Source: Nodosilinea sp. FACHB-141 (GTDB taxonomy: Bacteria; Cyanobacteriota; Cyanobacteriia; Phormidesmidales; Phormidesmidaceae). Taken from it: a stretch of 64,000 nt of DNA. Positions 33,231-42,651 of this stretch are shown in pieces. Numbering within the stretch: the stretch's first letter is position 1; the number at the start of each line of letters is the position of its first letter. The DNA lies in NCBI RefSeq assembly GCF_014696135.1, contig NZ_JACJPP010000013.1:186001-250000 (forward strand), written 5' to 3'. A program made the position numbers and the translations under genes. The notes below the pieces were generated by a model, which was not told where the DNA came from, searched no databases, and worked only from the letters and a program-made list of their open reading frames with translations.

Positions 33231-33559
33231 AGCCGATCGGGCGAGCAGGGACGGGCTAGGGACTGAGGGCCAAGCTGGCGCAGAGCGCTGAGATAGTCTT
33301 CGAGTTCGCCAAACTCAGCGGGATTGAGGCTGTAGTAGATCCAGCGGCCATCCTGACGGGCAGAGATCAGCCCGGCCTCGCGCAGGGTTTTGAGGTGAAA
33401 GGAGAGCTTTGACTGGGCAATCTCCATGCGATCGCACAGATCACACACGCACATTTCCTGCGATCGCAGCAGCTCAATTACCTCCAGCCGCAGCGGGTCA
33501 GACAGGGCCTTAAAGCGCACCAGTAGAGTATCAGACCGTTTCTCTAAAGCCGTGGTCAT
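33227..33559 (-). CDS. ArsR/SmtB-family metal-sensing repressor
   Basis: About 110 residues, a winged-helix dimeric repressor. The metalloid-binding motif in the recognition region is EMCVCDLCDRM, giving the Cys-Val-Cys-x-x-Cys pattern associated with As(III)/Sb(III) sensing in ArsR. The wing is DGRWIYYSL. I start at ATG 33559; TTG at 33580 is possible. The stop codon is part of the perfect palindrome at 33203-33230, so the natural C-terminus may have been altered by repeat insertion. No arsenic export genes are next to it. Confidence 0.9.
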   Translation of the reverse strand: MTTALEKRSDTLLVRFKALSDPLRLEVIELLRSQEMCVCDLCDRMEIAQSKLSFHLKTLREAGLISARQDGRWIYYSLNPAEFGELEDYLSALRQLGPQSLARPCSPDRL

Positions 33560-33579
33560 TTGCTGCCCCACCCCAGACA

Positions 33580-33594
33580 ATATTCAAACAATAT
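33580..33594. promoter_or_regulatory. Possible ArsR operator
   Basis: A small inverted repeat, ATATT-caaac-AATAT, sits just upstream of the arsR start, in the place and base composition expected for an ArsR/SmtB operator. Five-base arms only, so weak. Confidence 0.3.
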
Positions 33595-33673
33595 CTAGAC
33601 TCAGAGTAGCAAAGCGGCGAGGCATCAGCTGAGGGCACAGAGCAACTGCGATCGCCGCCAAATGCTACGATAA

Positions 33674-34858
33674 ATGCCGCTTTGCCATTCTCCCTGCTCC
33701 TCGGAACGCTTCATTTTGACCCAGGCTTTTTCCTTTAGCTGCGATGCTCGCTGTAGCCATACCCAGGCGCGGGCGGGCACCTTCACCACTCCCCACGGCC
33801 CTGTGCATACCCCCCGGTTTATGCCCGTGGGCACCCTAGCCAACGTCAAAACCGTCACCCCCGCCCAGCTGGCTACCACCGGGGCGCAGATGGTGCTCTC
33901 CAACACCTACCACTTGCACCTACAACCGGGCGAAGACATTGTGGCCGAGGCGGGCGGTCTGCACCGCTTCATGGGCTGGGATGGCCCGATGCTGACCGAT
34001 TCGGGCGGTTTTCAGGTATTTAGTCTCAGCCAGATGCGCACGATTACCGAAGATGGGGTGACGTTTAAATCGCCTAAAGATGGTCGCATCATCAATATCC
34101 GCCCCGAAACCTCGATTCAGATCCAGAACGATCTGGGGGCCGATGTGATTATGGCCTTTGACGAATGCCCACCCTACCCATGCAGTCGCGAGACGATCAA
34201 AGCTTCCACCGATCGCACCTGGCGCTGGCTTCAGCGCTGCGTTGAGGCCCACAAACGGCCAGATCAAGCGCTGTTTGGCATTGTGCAGGGGGGTGTTTAC
34301 CCCGACCTGCGCACCGAGGCGGCGCAGCAGTTAGCAACGCTCGATCTGCCGGGCTATGCGATCGGCGGGGTCAGCGTGGGCGAGCCGCCAGAGCTGATTG
34401 AAACCATTGTTAAGGCCACTGCTCCCTGCCTACCCGAGCACAAGCCCCGCTATTTAATGGGAGTAGGCACCTATCGGGAAATGGCCCAGGCGATCGCAGC
34501 GGGCGTAGACCTATTCGATTGCGTCATCCCCACCCGACTGGCCCGCCACGGAGCTGCGTTGGTAGCAGGGGAACGCTGGAATATCAAAAACCAGCGCTTT
34601 CGCCGCGACTACACCCCCATCGACGCCGACTGCCCCTGCTACACCTGCCAAAACTTCACCCGCGCTTACCTCTGCCACCTGATCCACGCCAAGGAGATGC
34701 TGGCCTTTACGCTAATCTCGATCCACAACATCACTGAGCTGGTGCGGTTTACCCAGCGGATCCGGGAAGCGATTTTGGGCGATCGCTTCACCACAGAATT
34801 TGCCCATTGGTTAACCCCAAACCCGATCGCAACCACCGAAGACGCCCCCCTGCCATGA
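33674..34858 (+). CDS. tgt: tRNA-guanine transglycosylase
   Basis: Exchanges guanine-34 for preQ1 in GUN-anticodon tRNAs (queuosine pathway). The (beta/alpha)8 fold signature is [20 protein letters not shown]. The catalytic Asp and substrate loop is [13 protein letters not shown], followed by [16 protein letters not shown]. The zinc site [17 protein letters not shown] is intact. The frame begins at ATG 33674; a TTG at 33716 ([11 protein letters not shown]) would fit the family length better. Upstream residues 1-14 have no family similarity, so the start is uncertain. Confidence 0.95.
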   Translation: MPLCHSPCSSERFILTQAFSFSCDARCSHTQARAGTFTTPHGPVHTPRFMPVGTLANVKTVTPAQLATTGAQMVLSNTYHLHLQPGEDIVAEAGGLHRFMGWDGPMLTDSGGFQVFSLSQMRTITEDGVTFKSPKDGRIINIRPETSIQIQNDLGADVIMAFDECPPYPCSRETIKASTDRTWRWLQRCVEAHKRPDQALFGIVQGGVYPDLRTEAAQQLATLDLPGYAIGGVSVGEPPELIETIVKATAPCLPEHKPRYLMGVGTYREMAQAIAAGVDLFDCVIPTRLARHGAALVAGERWNIKNQRFRRDYTPIDADCPCYTCQNFTRAYLCHLIHAKEMLAFTLISIHNITELVRFTQRIREAILGDRFTTEFAHWLTPNPIATTEDAPLP

Positions 34859-34973
34859 TAAAATGCGAAGAAAATTTACCAATTCTCAGATTTCAGCCAG
34901 GGCGCTCAGGGTAAGGCTCGGCTCAGGTCTGAGGCTGGTCTGTCCCGGCTGTGTAACGAGAGGATAATCATTA

Positions 34974-35111
34974 ATGGAAGTCGCAATGCTGCTGGCCAAA
35001 CTGCCCGAGGCCTACTCCCTGTTCGACCCCCTGGTAGACGTGCTGCCCATCATCCCCGTATTCTTCCTGCTGCTGGCCTTCGTCTGGCAGGCTTCCGTCG
35101 GTTTCAAATAA
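34974..35111 (+). CDS. psbK: Photosystem II reaction centre protein K
   Basis: A 45-residue thylakoid membrane protein bound near CP43 at the periphery of photosystem II. The start [20 protein letters not shown] contains the short leader normally removed before KLPEAY. The single transmembrane helix follows ([16 protein letters not shown]) and the end is SVGFK. AGGA at 34961-34964 precedes the ATG. A strong terminator follows directly, so it is transcribed as its own unit or after tgt. Confidence 0.97.
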   Translation: MEVAMLLAKLPEAYSLFDPLVDVLPIIPVFFLLLAFVWQASVGFK

Positions 35112-35135
35112 ACCTTTTACATTCTTAGTAGAGTT

Positions 35136-35167
35136 AAGCCCCAGCGTTACTAGCGCTGGGGCTTTTT
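35136..35167 (+). terminator. Rho-independent terminator of psbK
   Basis: AAGCCCCAGCG (35136-35146) pairs with CGCTGGGGCTT (35154-35164), followed by a T-run (35163-35167). It lies 24 bp after the psbK stop. Confidence 0.93.
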
Positions 35168-35361
35168 AATGGGCAGTGGCAAACTGCCGTAGATTTAGCT
35201 AGCCGCCTTGGCCCGTAGATTGCACCTAATGGGTTAGCTGAGGCACCAAAACCCAAGCGACTGCACCCAGACAGGCTGAGGTCGTGGACTTGGCAAAGCC
35301 GTTACCGCTTGGCGTTGATATACTGAGCCAGCGCTAATTTGCTCCATCACACCCTCCGGCA

Positions 35362-36450
35362 ATGGTCAAAGAGCTTGACTCAGGCAACAGTTTTAGGCTT
35401 TCGATAAAATCCTTAGAGGATGACTCCGACCCAAGGGTTGTCCACGCTGGTGTGCAGGCACTTTGTAGCAGCATTACCCAGTTGAGCCAGCTTGAGCAGA
35501 CCAAGTTTGCTTTTCTCCCCAGTCCGCAGTACAGCGTTTTAGCCGAAGCAGTAGCCCATCCTAAAGCGGTCGAACCCAGCTTATATGCCGGACTTCAGTG
35601 TCGGGCACCGCTGAATAAACTCAGAGTAGTTTTGCGGCACGTGGGCAACTGGCTTGAGCGCACCGCTCAAAAAACCCTGTTTGTCTTGGAAATTCCGCCC
35701 AGCCACACCATCACCCTACAGACCAACCAAGCCAAGGTACTGGCTCAACTGCTAACCTTGGGCGAAGCCCTGCTGCCACCCCACGAGTTCTATCGCACCC
35801 AGGCCGAGGGCTATGTAAGTGCTTTTGGTGAGTTAACGCCGGCGGCCAAAGCCAATTTAAGTCTGGTACAGCAGCGGGTAGAACTATCGGTTGAAGAAGC
35901 TAACGAGCTCAACGCCACGGCTATGGGGCCTTTCAAAACCCTGGCCGAGAAATATCAGCATTTTCGCAAAGAGCTGCTGGTGTGCAAGCAGGCTAGCGAT
36001 CTAGATAAGAATTTTTGGAACGTGATGCGGGCTAAAGCTATCAGCATGGGTTTGCCCGAGACCGATGCTCAGTTTCTCAAAGACGAGCGCCTGAATACTC
36101 TGCACCATGAGGCCGAGCAGACGCGGCAGCAGGCTGAAGCTGAGGCTGCAGCCGAGGCTCAACGTCAGCACGAGCAGCAGCAGCGCCTGCTGGGCTACCG
36201 CCACCAGTTTGAAGAAATGGTCATTGACTCGCTGCCTCAGGGCGTTGACCGCGAGCACATTGGGCCAGCTGGCGATCAACTAGAGGTGGCACTATTTCAC
36301 CAGAATGTTATGGCTGGCCTGGCTAGCTCCGATTTTAACCGGGGCCGCCTGACCCAGGCGCGTGAATACTATAACCTCGACCCCCAAGAGGCCAAAGCCC
36401 TAGAGAAAACCGTTTTAGATGAGCTGTATTTGTTATCTGACCTACTATAG
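35362..36450 (+). CDS. Unrecognised protein, paralogue of the next gene's N-terminal part
   Basis: A 362-residue protein without a GUN4 domain. Three regions parallel the downstream protein. First, an N-terminal region ends in a basic helix and strands (LRHVGNWLERTAQKTLFVLE). Second, a central motif reads ELTPAAKANLSLVQQRVELS and then NATAMGPFKTLAEKY. Third, a C-terminal motif reads SSDFNRGRLTQAREYYNLDP. Between them lies a Gln/Glu-rich coiled coil (QTRQQAEAEAAAEAQRQHEQ). The N-terminal topology is reminiscent of effector-associated constant components (EACC1-like) seen in bacterial conflict systems, but that is inference by eye. It is followed 60 bp downstream by its GUN4-bearing paralogue. 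Confidence 0.75.
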   Translation: MVKELDSGNSFRLSIKSLEDDSDPRVVHAGVQALCSSITQLSQLEQTKFAFLPSPQYSVLAEAVAHPKAVEPSLYAGLQCRAPLNKLRVVLRHVGNWLERTAQKTLFVLEIPPSHTITLQTNQAKVLAQLLTLGEALLPPHEFYRTQAEGYVSAFGELTPAAKANLSLVQQRVELSVEEANELNATAMGPFKTLAEKYQHFRKELLVCKQASDLDKNFWNVMRAKAISMGLPETDAQFLKDERLNTLHHEAEQTRQQAEAEAAAEAQRQHEQQQRLLGYRHQFEEMVIDSLPQGVDREHIGPAGDQLEVALFHQNVMAGLASSDFNRGRLTQAREYYNLDPQEAKALEKTVLDELYLLSDLL

Positions 36451-36509
36451 GTTGCAGGAGATGGGCCGTTGGCTAAGGCCTAGGTTTGGCGCGTCTGTGA
36501 GGTGTTAGC

Positions 36510-38075
36510 TTGGCGCAAAACATTGCATGTTTAATCAAGTTTGTCGATCCTCAGCTCAAACATGATGAGCTAGACACTGAGGTGCACTACTTAACTGAAG
36601 ATCTGCGCGATCTAAATGGCATGGGCCAAATTCGCTTTAACCCCATCCTAGAAACTAGAGATACGACAGAGATCAGAGTAGGGATTAGGTTTATTGCCCA
36701 TTCAGATCTGCTGGTTTCTATTCTGAGGCGGCTGCGCGATCGCCTCTACTACAAGTCCCTTGAAACCTGGTTCCTCTTCCAAATTTCAGACCTCAATTTG
36801 CAAATTCGCACCGATCAGGCCGAGGACCTCGTAGATCTGATGGCTACCGCCCAGAGCGGGCTGCTATTCTCCCCAGTGCGCGACTACCTAGCCGAGGCCG
36901 AAACCTACAGTCGCACCCAGGGTGAACTCTCGCCCACCGAACTCGACAATCTCAACCTGCTGCGCCAGCGCCTGGGCCTTTCTGCAGAACAGGCTGAACT
37001 GCTCAATGCCAGAGCGGTTGGCCCCTATAAAACCCGTGCCGAAAAGCACCGCTATTTTGACGAAACCATAGCCGCCGAGTTTAGCCGTTTGCGCCATATG
37101 GATGCAGACCAGCCCTTTGCTCCCAAAGACCCCTGGCCAGTGCTGCAAGAACTAGCCGAAAACTTGGCCCTGCCAATTCCTGAGGCAGAGGCCATGTACC
37201 AAAAACATTGGCAGAGCTACAGCGACGAGGTCGAACTCAAAACCAAGCAGCAGACCGCCAAAACCGTCGTCGAGGACAGCCTTGTGGCCGAAACCAAGGC
37301 CGCAGATACTCACCAAAATCAGGTTCAGCAGGCCCGAGAACACCTAGAGCAATACCTGGCCCTCTGTCGCCAAGCCATGGCCAATAGCCTGTACCCCTCC
37401 GAGTTTGACCAGGGACGCCTCGACCAGGCCCGCCGGCTGTGGGATATCTCCATTGATGAAGCACTCACCATTGAGATTGCCGTGCGCAACGAGCTGTATG
37501 GCGGCATTGAGTCTGCCGCTGGGGTTGACTACAGCCGCCTGCGCGACCTGCTGCTGCAACAGGCCTGGCAAGAGGCCGACATGGAGACTGAAGCTGTTAT
37601 TCTCAAGACCCTTGATCGCGACATGCAGCCCGTCACCGCCGACACCGTACAGCGGTTGCCAGCCGTCGATCTAGCCACCATTGACGCCCTTTGGAGCCGC
37701 TACAGCAACAAGCGCTTTGGGTTTAGGGCCCAGCAGCAGGTGCACCGGAGCCAGCAACAAATTCAGCAGGACGATCGCCAGCAGTGGCTGGCCTTTCAAC
37801 AAGTCCTCGGCTGGTGCGAGCCGCCATCGCTGTTTTACCGAGGTTATAGGCCCTACCATGACCTCAATTTCAGCCTTGAAGCGCCTGTGGGTCATCTGCC
37901 GACCTGGCGCTGGTGCTGCCCGAGTCTGAGCGATCGCTACCGCCCGAACCTTGACGTTATGGCCGCTGTCATTCACCACCTGAGCCTATGCATGCCTTTA
38001 GACCCAACGCCCACTCCAGCTGTTGACCCAGCCGCCCCAACAGTGCTTACCGGAGGGCTAACCCGTGCTGTCTAA
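36510..38075 (+). CDS. GUN4-domain protein with paralogous N-terminal domains
   Basis: A 521-residue protein with a TTG start and GAGG seven bases before it. Residues about 1-320 share the architecture of the upstream protein (central ELSPTELDNLNLLRQRLGLS and NARAVGPYKTRAEKH; later YPSEFDQGRLDQARRLWDI). Residues about 341-500 are a GUN4-like domain: YSRLRDLLLQQAWQEADMET, IDALWSRYSNKRFGFRAQQQ, and DLNFSLEAPVGHLPTW. GUN4 binds porphyrins and stimulates Mg-chelatase, but multidomain cyanobacterial GUN4 proteins have other, mostly unknown, roles. The gene overlaps the next one by 11 bp, so the two are probably translationally coupled. Confidence 0.85.
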   Translation: MAQNIACLIKFVDPQLKHDELDTEVHYLTEDLRDLNGMGQIRFNPILETRDTTEIRVGIRFIAHSDLLVSILRRLRDRLYYKSLETWFLFQISDLNLQIRTDQAEDLVDLMATAQSGLLFSPVRDYLAEAETYSRTQGELSPTELDNLNLLRQRLGLSAEQAELLNARAVGPYKTRAEKHRYFDETIAAEFSRLRHMDADQPFAPKDPWPVLQELAENLALPIPEAEAMYQKHWQSYSDEVELKTKQQTAKTVVEDSLVAETKAADTHQNQVQQAREHLEQYLALCRQAMANSLYPSEFDQGRLDQARRLWDISIDEALTIEIAVRNELYGGIESAAGVDYSRLRDLLLQQAWQEADMETEAVILKTLDRDMQPVTADTVQRLPAVDLATIDALWSRYSNKRFGFRAQQQVHRSQQQIQQDDRQQWLAFQQVLGWCEPPSLFYRGYRPYHDLNFSLEAPVGHLPTWRWCCPSLSDRYRPNLDVMAAVIHHLSLCMPLDPTPTPAVDPAAPTVLTGGLTRAV

Positions 38076-38697
38076 CACCTTCAACAGCCCCGCCTTTAAC
38101 AGCCAGCTAGACGAAAGCCTCGACGAACTCAGCCTGCTACTCGATGAAGAAGACTGGGAGGCGGCAGATCGGCTGACGGCAGATTTGCTGCTCGAGACAG
38201 TGATTCAGAATTACAACGAGGCCACTGAATTGTCGCCAGAGCCAGAGCCACGCCATCGACCTCACCTGACCACCGAAGCTTTAGCGGGGTTGCCCTGCCA
38301 ACTGCTACATGCCCTTGACGATCGCTGGCAGAAAGCTAGCGGCGGGCATTTTGGCTTTTCGGCCCAGCTTCAGATCTATGCCGCCACGCTAGAAACCATC
38401 GACTTTGACCCGGCCCTACGCAACTGGTCTACCCCCCATCCCTTTTTTGAAGAAGTGGGATGGCTGATGCTAACGCCACTACGGCCCATAGGATTTTTGC
38501 GGTTCTACAGCTGGCTCGACTTTGACCTTGAAGCCCCCAGGGGCCATCTACCCGCCCTGTGGTACTGGCGGGTGCCGCGCATCACCTCGCTGCAGATGGG
38601 CGGCTTCTTGACCGGCCAAGGAGGAGGCTTTGGCGATCTGGCCCGACTCGACGCGATGATGCTGCGGCTGTCGCGCTGCCACCAGCTCGGCGGATAG
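38065..38697 (+). CDS. Divergent GUN4-like protein
   Basis: A 210-residue protein with a GTG start inside the end of the preceding gene (11-bp overlap). It keeps GUN4 landmarks: EDWEAADRLTADLLLETV (helical hairpin with E-A-D), GGHFGFSAQLQIY (FGFS), EEVGWLM, and FDLEAPRGHLPALW. The segment between these is shortened or changed compared with GUN4, so porphyrin binding is not assured. It forms a cluster with the two upstream genes. Function unknown. Confidence 0.8.
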   Translation: MLSNTFNSPAFNSQLDESLDELSLLLDEEDWEAADRLTADLLLETVIQNYNEATELSPEPEPRHRPHLTTEALAGLPCQLLHALDDRWQKASGGHFGFSAQLQIYAATLETIDFDPALRNWSTPHPFFEEVGWLMLTPLRPIGFLRFYSWLDFDLEAPRGHLPALWYWRVPRITSLQMGGFLTGQGGGFGDLARLDAMMLRLSRCHQLGG

Positions 38698-38762
38698 CCG
38701 CCCTTAAACCGGACACCGTAAACCCTGAACCCTTCTCGACCTGTCACCCTTGGCTGAGTAGG

Positions 38763-39812
38763 CTATTCTACAACCGCTGCCGCTGGCGCTTGGGGCTGCA
38801 CCTGAATGGTGACCTCGGCTAGGTACGGCATTTGCTGGTGAAGGTGAATCCTGAGGTGAGATGCGATCGCATCCCCCGCCGCCACCGACAGCTTGGGCTC
38901 TACCGCTAAACTCACCTCCCCATAGAGCCGATGGCCCAGCCATCGCGCTTTGACCTGGGTCACCTTAGCGGCGGCACCCTCAACTCCATGCTCTATTTCA
39001 TGGCGCAGGCGAGCGACCATCTCTGGCTCCACCCCGTCGAGCAGTCGAGTAAACACCGTCTGGGTCGATTGCCACACCACCCGCAGCAGCACCAGGGTAA
39101 TCACCAATCCCATCACCGGGTCAGCCCAGGGGTAGCCCAGCCCCACGCCCAGGGCGCTCACCAGCACCGCCAGGCTCACCAGGCCATCAGCCCGCGCGTG
39201 CAGCCCATCGGCCACCAAGGCGGCACTGTTAATGGCCCGCCCCACCCGCAGCCGAAATAGGGCCACAACTTCATTGCCAATGAAACCAATTACGGCCGCC
39301 GCCGCCAGTGCCCCTAGGTGCTCTAAAGGCTGGGGATGTCGCAGGCGCTCAATTGACTCATAGCCGGTAATTAGGGCACTCAAGAAAATCACCGCCACAA
39401 TCGCCACCCCGGCCAGATCCTCTGCTCGGCCATAGCCGTAGGCAAAACGGGGCGAGGGTTTAGCGCGAGCTAGCAAAAACGCTACCCCTAGGGGCACCGA
39501 GGTCATGGCATCGCCCACGTTGTGAATTAAGTCGGCCATTAGGGCGACGCTGCCGGAGAGGGCAAAGACGACCGCCTGGGCGATCGCCGTGATCACCAGC
39601 CCCACAAACGACCACTTCACCGCCCATAGCCCCTGCTCTGACGCGGCGATCTCAGGGTCCACAGCGCCGTGGGTGTGGCTGTGCCCGTGAGAATGCCCAT
39701 GCCCATGATGATGGTCGTGGCTGTGGTGGTGACTCGGTTCGACCGGGGTTACCAGGGCGATCGCGCCCTCAATCGCGTCAGAGTTGGGAACTGGAGAAGC
39801 CGGGTTGGGCAT
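38763..39812 (-). CDS. Cation diffusion facilitator metal transporter
   Basis: About 349 residues. Six transmembrane helices are visible; helix II has LMADLIHNVGDAM and helix V has ADGLHARADGLVSLAV, the His/Asp sites that bind Zn2+ or similar. The N-terminus has a long His-rich stretch (HHHSHDHHHGHGHSHGHSHT), a likely metal sensor or buffer. The C-terminal cytoplasmic domain follows. I start at ATG 39812 (MPNPASPVP); a TTG at 39860 is also in frame. It would export Zn2+, Co2+ or Fe2+ by proton antiport. Confidence 0.92.
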   Translation of the reverse strand: MPNPASPVPNSDAIEGAIALVTPVEPSHHHSHDHHHGHGHSHGHSHTHGAVDPEIAASEQGLWAVKWSFVGLVITAIAQAVVFALSGSVALMADLIHNVGDAMTSVPLGVAFLLARAKPSPRFAYGYGRAEDLAGVAIVAVIFLSALITGYESIERLRHPQPLEHLGALAAAAVIGFIGNEVVALFRLRVGRAINSAALVADGLHARADGLVSLAVLVSALGVGLGYPWADPVMGLVITLVLLRVVWQSTQTVFTRLLDGVEPEMVARLRHEIEHGVEGAAAKVTQVKARWLGHRLYGEVSLAVEPKLSVAAGDAIASHLRIHLHQQMPYLAEVTIQVQPQAPAAAVVE

Positions 39813-39991
39813 AGTGAGCAAAAGCGCTACTGAAGCGTTATGGTACCTGCTTAAAACCAAGTCTTGCTACCGCAAGGCCGCAGACTCAAGCCTAATCCGT
39901 CAGCCAAAATTCTGCCTTAAACGACAAAGTCGGGGAGACATAGGTTGCCTCCCCGACTGCTAGCTAGCCATGCATTAGAGGACTGCGGCAA

Positions 39992-40522
39992 TTAACCGCG
40001 ATCGGACTTCTTCACCAAGTGCGCCTCTAGGAACCACAAACGCATGTCAATGGTGCGAGAGATCTCGGTGTAGAGGTCGGCAGTGTCGGCATCGCCCAGC
40101 TCATCGGTGGTGTCGATAGCTTGGCGCACGTGTTTGCCGTAGGCAGCAAAGCGCTCAGCCAGGGCCTCGATGTGCTCGGCACCCTCCACGGCATCAATTG
40201 GGTATTCGGGCAGAATTGACTGGCTAGCGGCAATGCGAGCCGTGCCCATGGCGGTACCACCCAGGGCAGTAACCCGCTCGGCCACCATGTCGACATACCC
40301 TTCTAGCTCACCGGCCAGTTCGTCAAACAGCTCGTGCAGCTGATAAAAGTCCATGCCCTTGACGTTCCAGTGGGCCTGCTTGGTCTGGGTCTTGAGATCG
40401 AGGGTGGCGGCCAGAGTCTGGTTGAGCACGTCACAAACCTGCGATCGCACCTCAGCCGACATATCAATCCGGGTGGGATAAAACCCACGCTTGGCCTTCG
40501 TTTTTTCAACGGTTGCAACCAT
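39992..40522 (-). CDS. Dps-like ferritin (DNA protection during starvation)
   Basis: About 176 residues forming a dodecameric shell that oxidises and stores iron and protects DNA from peroxide. Ferroxidase ligands at the dimer interface are in QAHWNVKGMDFYQLHELFDE (His) and LAGELEGYVDMVAERV (Asp/Glu). The start at ATG 40522 (MVATVEKTKAKRG) is supported by AGAGAGG four bases upstream; an upstream in-frame start at 40546 is less likely. The basic N-terminal tail may bind DNA. Confidence 0.94.
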   Translation of the reverse strand: MVATVEKTKAKRGFYPTRIDMSAEVRSQVCDVLNQTLAATLDLKTQTKQAHWNVKGMDFYQLHELFDELAGELEGYVDMVAERVTALGGTAMGTARIAASQSILPEYPIDAVEGAEHIEALAERFAAYGKHVRQAIDTTDELGDADTADLYTEISRTIDMRLWFLEAHLVKKSDRG

Positions 40523-40840
40523 ATGGCCTCTCTTTGTTTCTGTCAATCGAATGAATAACTAACAAACCTGTGCTTTTGCCGGCAGGCCTAGTCTTGAAAT
40601 CCTACCACTATGACCTTGGCTCTCCTAAATCATACTCGTTATGACTTCGATTTGCAACATTTCAGCCAGAGTTTGTTGTCTGAGAAAGCTTTAGCCCGAG
40701 CACAGGCCTCTGTGTCCCAATAGAAGGCACAGTGAGCCACAGCGACTGTCAACCCCGCAACATTAACGCTGTAGCGGCAAAGCAGTCTGTATTAAATGGC
40801 AGAATCGACAGCCAACATTAAGAATTGAAGTACTACCAAG

Positions 40841-41011
40841 CTACTGGCCGAACTCAAGGCGCACCTGTTCAACCAAGTCTGCCGTCACCGCTTCAGCCTC
40901 GGTCTCGCGGGCCACATCTTCAATTCGCTTGCGGGCCTGGGCGCGCACGAAAAACGGAATATTTTTGAGCTTAGCCTGAGCATCAGCCGTCCAGGGAAGA
41001 CCATTAACCAT
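40841..41011 (-). CDS. PCP-reductase-like small protein
   Basis: A 56-residue protein not long enough to stand out among frames. The sequence [20 protein letters not shown], then [20 protein letters not shown] and [12 protein letters not shown], matches the PCP_red domain seen at the C-terminus of light-independent protochlorophyllide reductase subunit B and as small stand-alone cyanobacterial proteins. It would be a small helical bundle; its function alone is unknown. ATG at 41011, TAG at 40841. It is upstream of, and divergent from, the sigma factor gene. Confidence 0.85.
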   Translation of the reverse strand: MVNGLPWTADAQAKLKNIPFFVRAQARKRIEDVARETEAEAVTADLVEQVRLEFGQ

Positions 41012-41317
41012 TACCGAAGTCTGCTCCGAATAGCAATGAATGCCCTAATCCTATATGTCGCCTCGGGGTCAATGTAAGGTTTTTGCCAAGGTGTAACGTT
41101 CCGTCAGGAATTACCCGCACAAACGGCGTAGATTACGGTGTCGGTTAGAAATTTCCTCCCTCAGCCCACCCCCCGTAGACTTGGGCCGCCCCAAAAGCAC
41201 CGCCCAGCCCCCGGAACTCCAACCACTGTTCTAAAGTCCTAGCGGTTTGGGAATACTGAAACCAGGTTGGCAAATGGCCTATCGGCACAAGTTTAGTACA
41301 CGTTACTAGAGCACGTC

Positions 41318-42580
41318 ATGGTAGCAACACCCCACTACAGCAAAAACGAAGCCTCCGCCCGGCCCGATCGAGAGTTCAGTCTCCCCAGTTTGGGAGACGA
41401 GGATGAGGGGGCATCCCTATCTCTCAAAGGTTTCTCTGCGTCCGACACTGACGAGAGCGACTTCGAAGTCGATGCCGCCGAGGTGCTCAAAGGGCGTCGC
41501 ACCACTGACCTGGTGCGTCTCTATCTGCAAGAAATTGGCCGAGTGCGCCTGTTAGAGCGCCATGAAGAGGTCTCTGAAGCCCAGTGCGTCCAGGGCTACA
41601 TGCAGCTTTTAGTCGATCTAAACCAGGCGGCGGAAACAACCGGCGGCATTTTGGCCACCTACAGCAAGCTGTTGCAAACCCGCGATCGCCTTTCTTCTCA
41701 ACTGGGCTATCGCCCCTCCCTCGAGCGCTGGGCCGCCGAGGCCGAAGTGCCCATTGCTGAGCTCAAGCCCACCCTGGCCGAAGGTAAGCGCGCCTGGGCT
41801 GCCCTCGCTACCCTCACCGTGCCCGAGCTAGAGAAGGCCATCTCCGAAGGCATTCGTGCCAAAGAGCATATGATCAAGGCCAACCTGCGCCTGGTGGTAT
41901 CAGTGGCCAAAAAGTACCAGAACCGGGGCCTAGAGCTTCTGGATTTGATTCAGGAAGGTACCCTGGGCCTAGAGCGCGCGGTGGAAAAATTTGATCCCAC
42001 CAAGGGCTACCGCTTTAGCACCTACGCCTACTGGTGGATTCGTCAGGGCATCACGCGGGCGATCGCCACCCAGAGCCGCACCATTCGCCTGCCCGTCCAT
42101 ATCACCGAAAAGCTCAACAAAATCAAAAAGGCCCAGCGCAAGCTCTCCCAGGAGAAAGGCCGCACCCCCTCAATTGAGGACATCGCTCGCGAGCTCGACA
42201 TGACCGCCGCCCAGGTGCGCGAAGTGCTGCTGCGCGTCCCTCGCGCCGTTTCGCTCGAAACTAAGGTGGGCAAAGACCGCGACACCGAGCTGGGCGACCT
42301 GCTCGAAACCGACTGCATGTCGCCTGAAGACATGCTGATTCGCGAGTCGCTGCGCCGCGACCTGCAACAGCTGATGGCCGACCTCACCACCCGTGAGCAA
42401 GACGTAATCAACATGCGCTTTGGCCTCGGCGACGGCACCCCCTACTCGCTGGCCGAGATTGGCCGCGCCCTGGAGCTATCGCGCGAGCGGGTGCGCCAGA
42501 TTGAGTCGAAGGCGCTGCAAAAGCTGCGTCAGCCCAAACGCCGCAACCGCGTCCGCGACTACCTCGAAGCGCTGAACTAG
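41318..42580 (+). CDS. sigC: Group 2 sigma-70 factor, SigC-like
   Basis: A 420-residue RNA polymerase sigma factor. Region 1.2 is RRTTDLVRLYLQEIGRVRLL, regions 2.1-2.4 are NLRLVVSVAKKYQNRGLELL and FDPTKGYRFSTYAYWWIRQG, and region 4.2 is YSLAEIGRALELSRERVRQI, ending RRNRVRDYLEALN. A long N-terminal acidic segment and the insert QLGYRPSLERWAAEAEVPIA are features I associate with SigC; the group 2 assignment is firm, the letter less so. Such sigma factors direct non-essential stress or stationary-phase transcription. A clear terminator follows. Confidence 0.92.
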   Translation: MVATPHYSKNEASARPDREFSLPSLGDEDEGASLSLKGFSASDTDESDFEVDAAEVLKGRRTTDLVRLYLQEIGRVRLLERHEEVSEAQCVQGYMQLLVDLNQAAETTGGILATYSKLLQTRDRLSSQLGYRPSLERWAAEAEVPIAELKPTLAEGKRAWAALATLTVPELEKAISEGIRAKEHMIKANLRLVVSVAKKYQNRGLELLDLIQEGTLGLERAVEKFDPTKGYRFSTYAYWWIRQGITRAIATQSRTIRLPVHITEKLNKIKKAQRKLSQEKGRTPSIEDIARELDMTAAQVREVLLRVPRAVSLETKVGKDRDTELGDLLETDCMSPEDMLIRESLRRDLQQLMADLTTREQDVINMRFGLGDGTPYSLAEIGRALELSRERVRQIESKALQKLRQPKRRNRVRDYLEALN

Positions 42581-42600
42581 AGACCCTGCATAGCTACCTC

Positions 42601-42637
42601 AAGCCCCCTTGTTTTTAAGCAAAGCAGGGGGCTTTTT
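42601..42637 (+). terminator. Rho-independent terminator of the sigma gene
   Basis: AAGCCCCCT (42601-42609) pairs with AGGGGGCTT (42626-42634), followed by a T-run to 42637. It begins 20 bp after the stop of the sigma factor gene. Confidence 0.93.
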
Positions 42638-42651
42638 CTTGGGTTATTACC

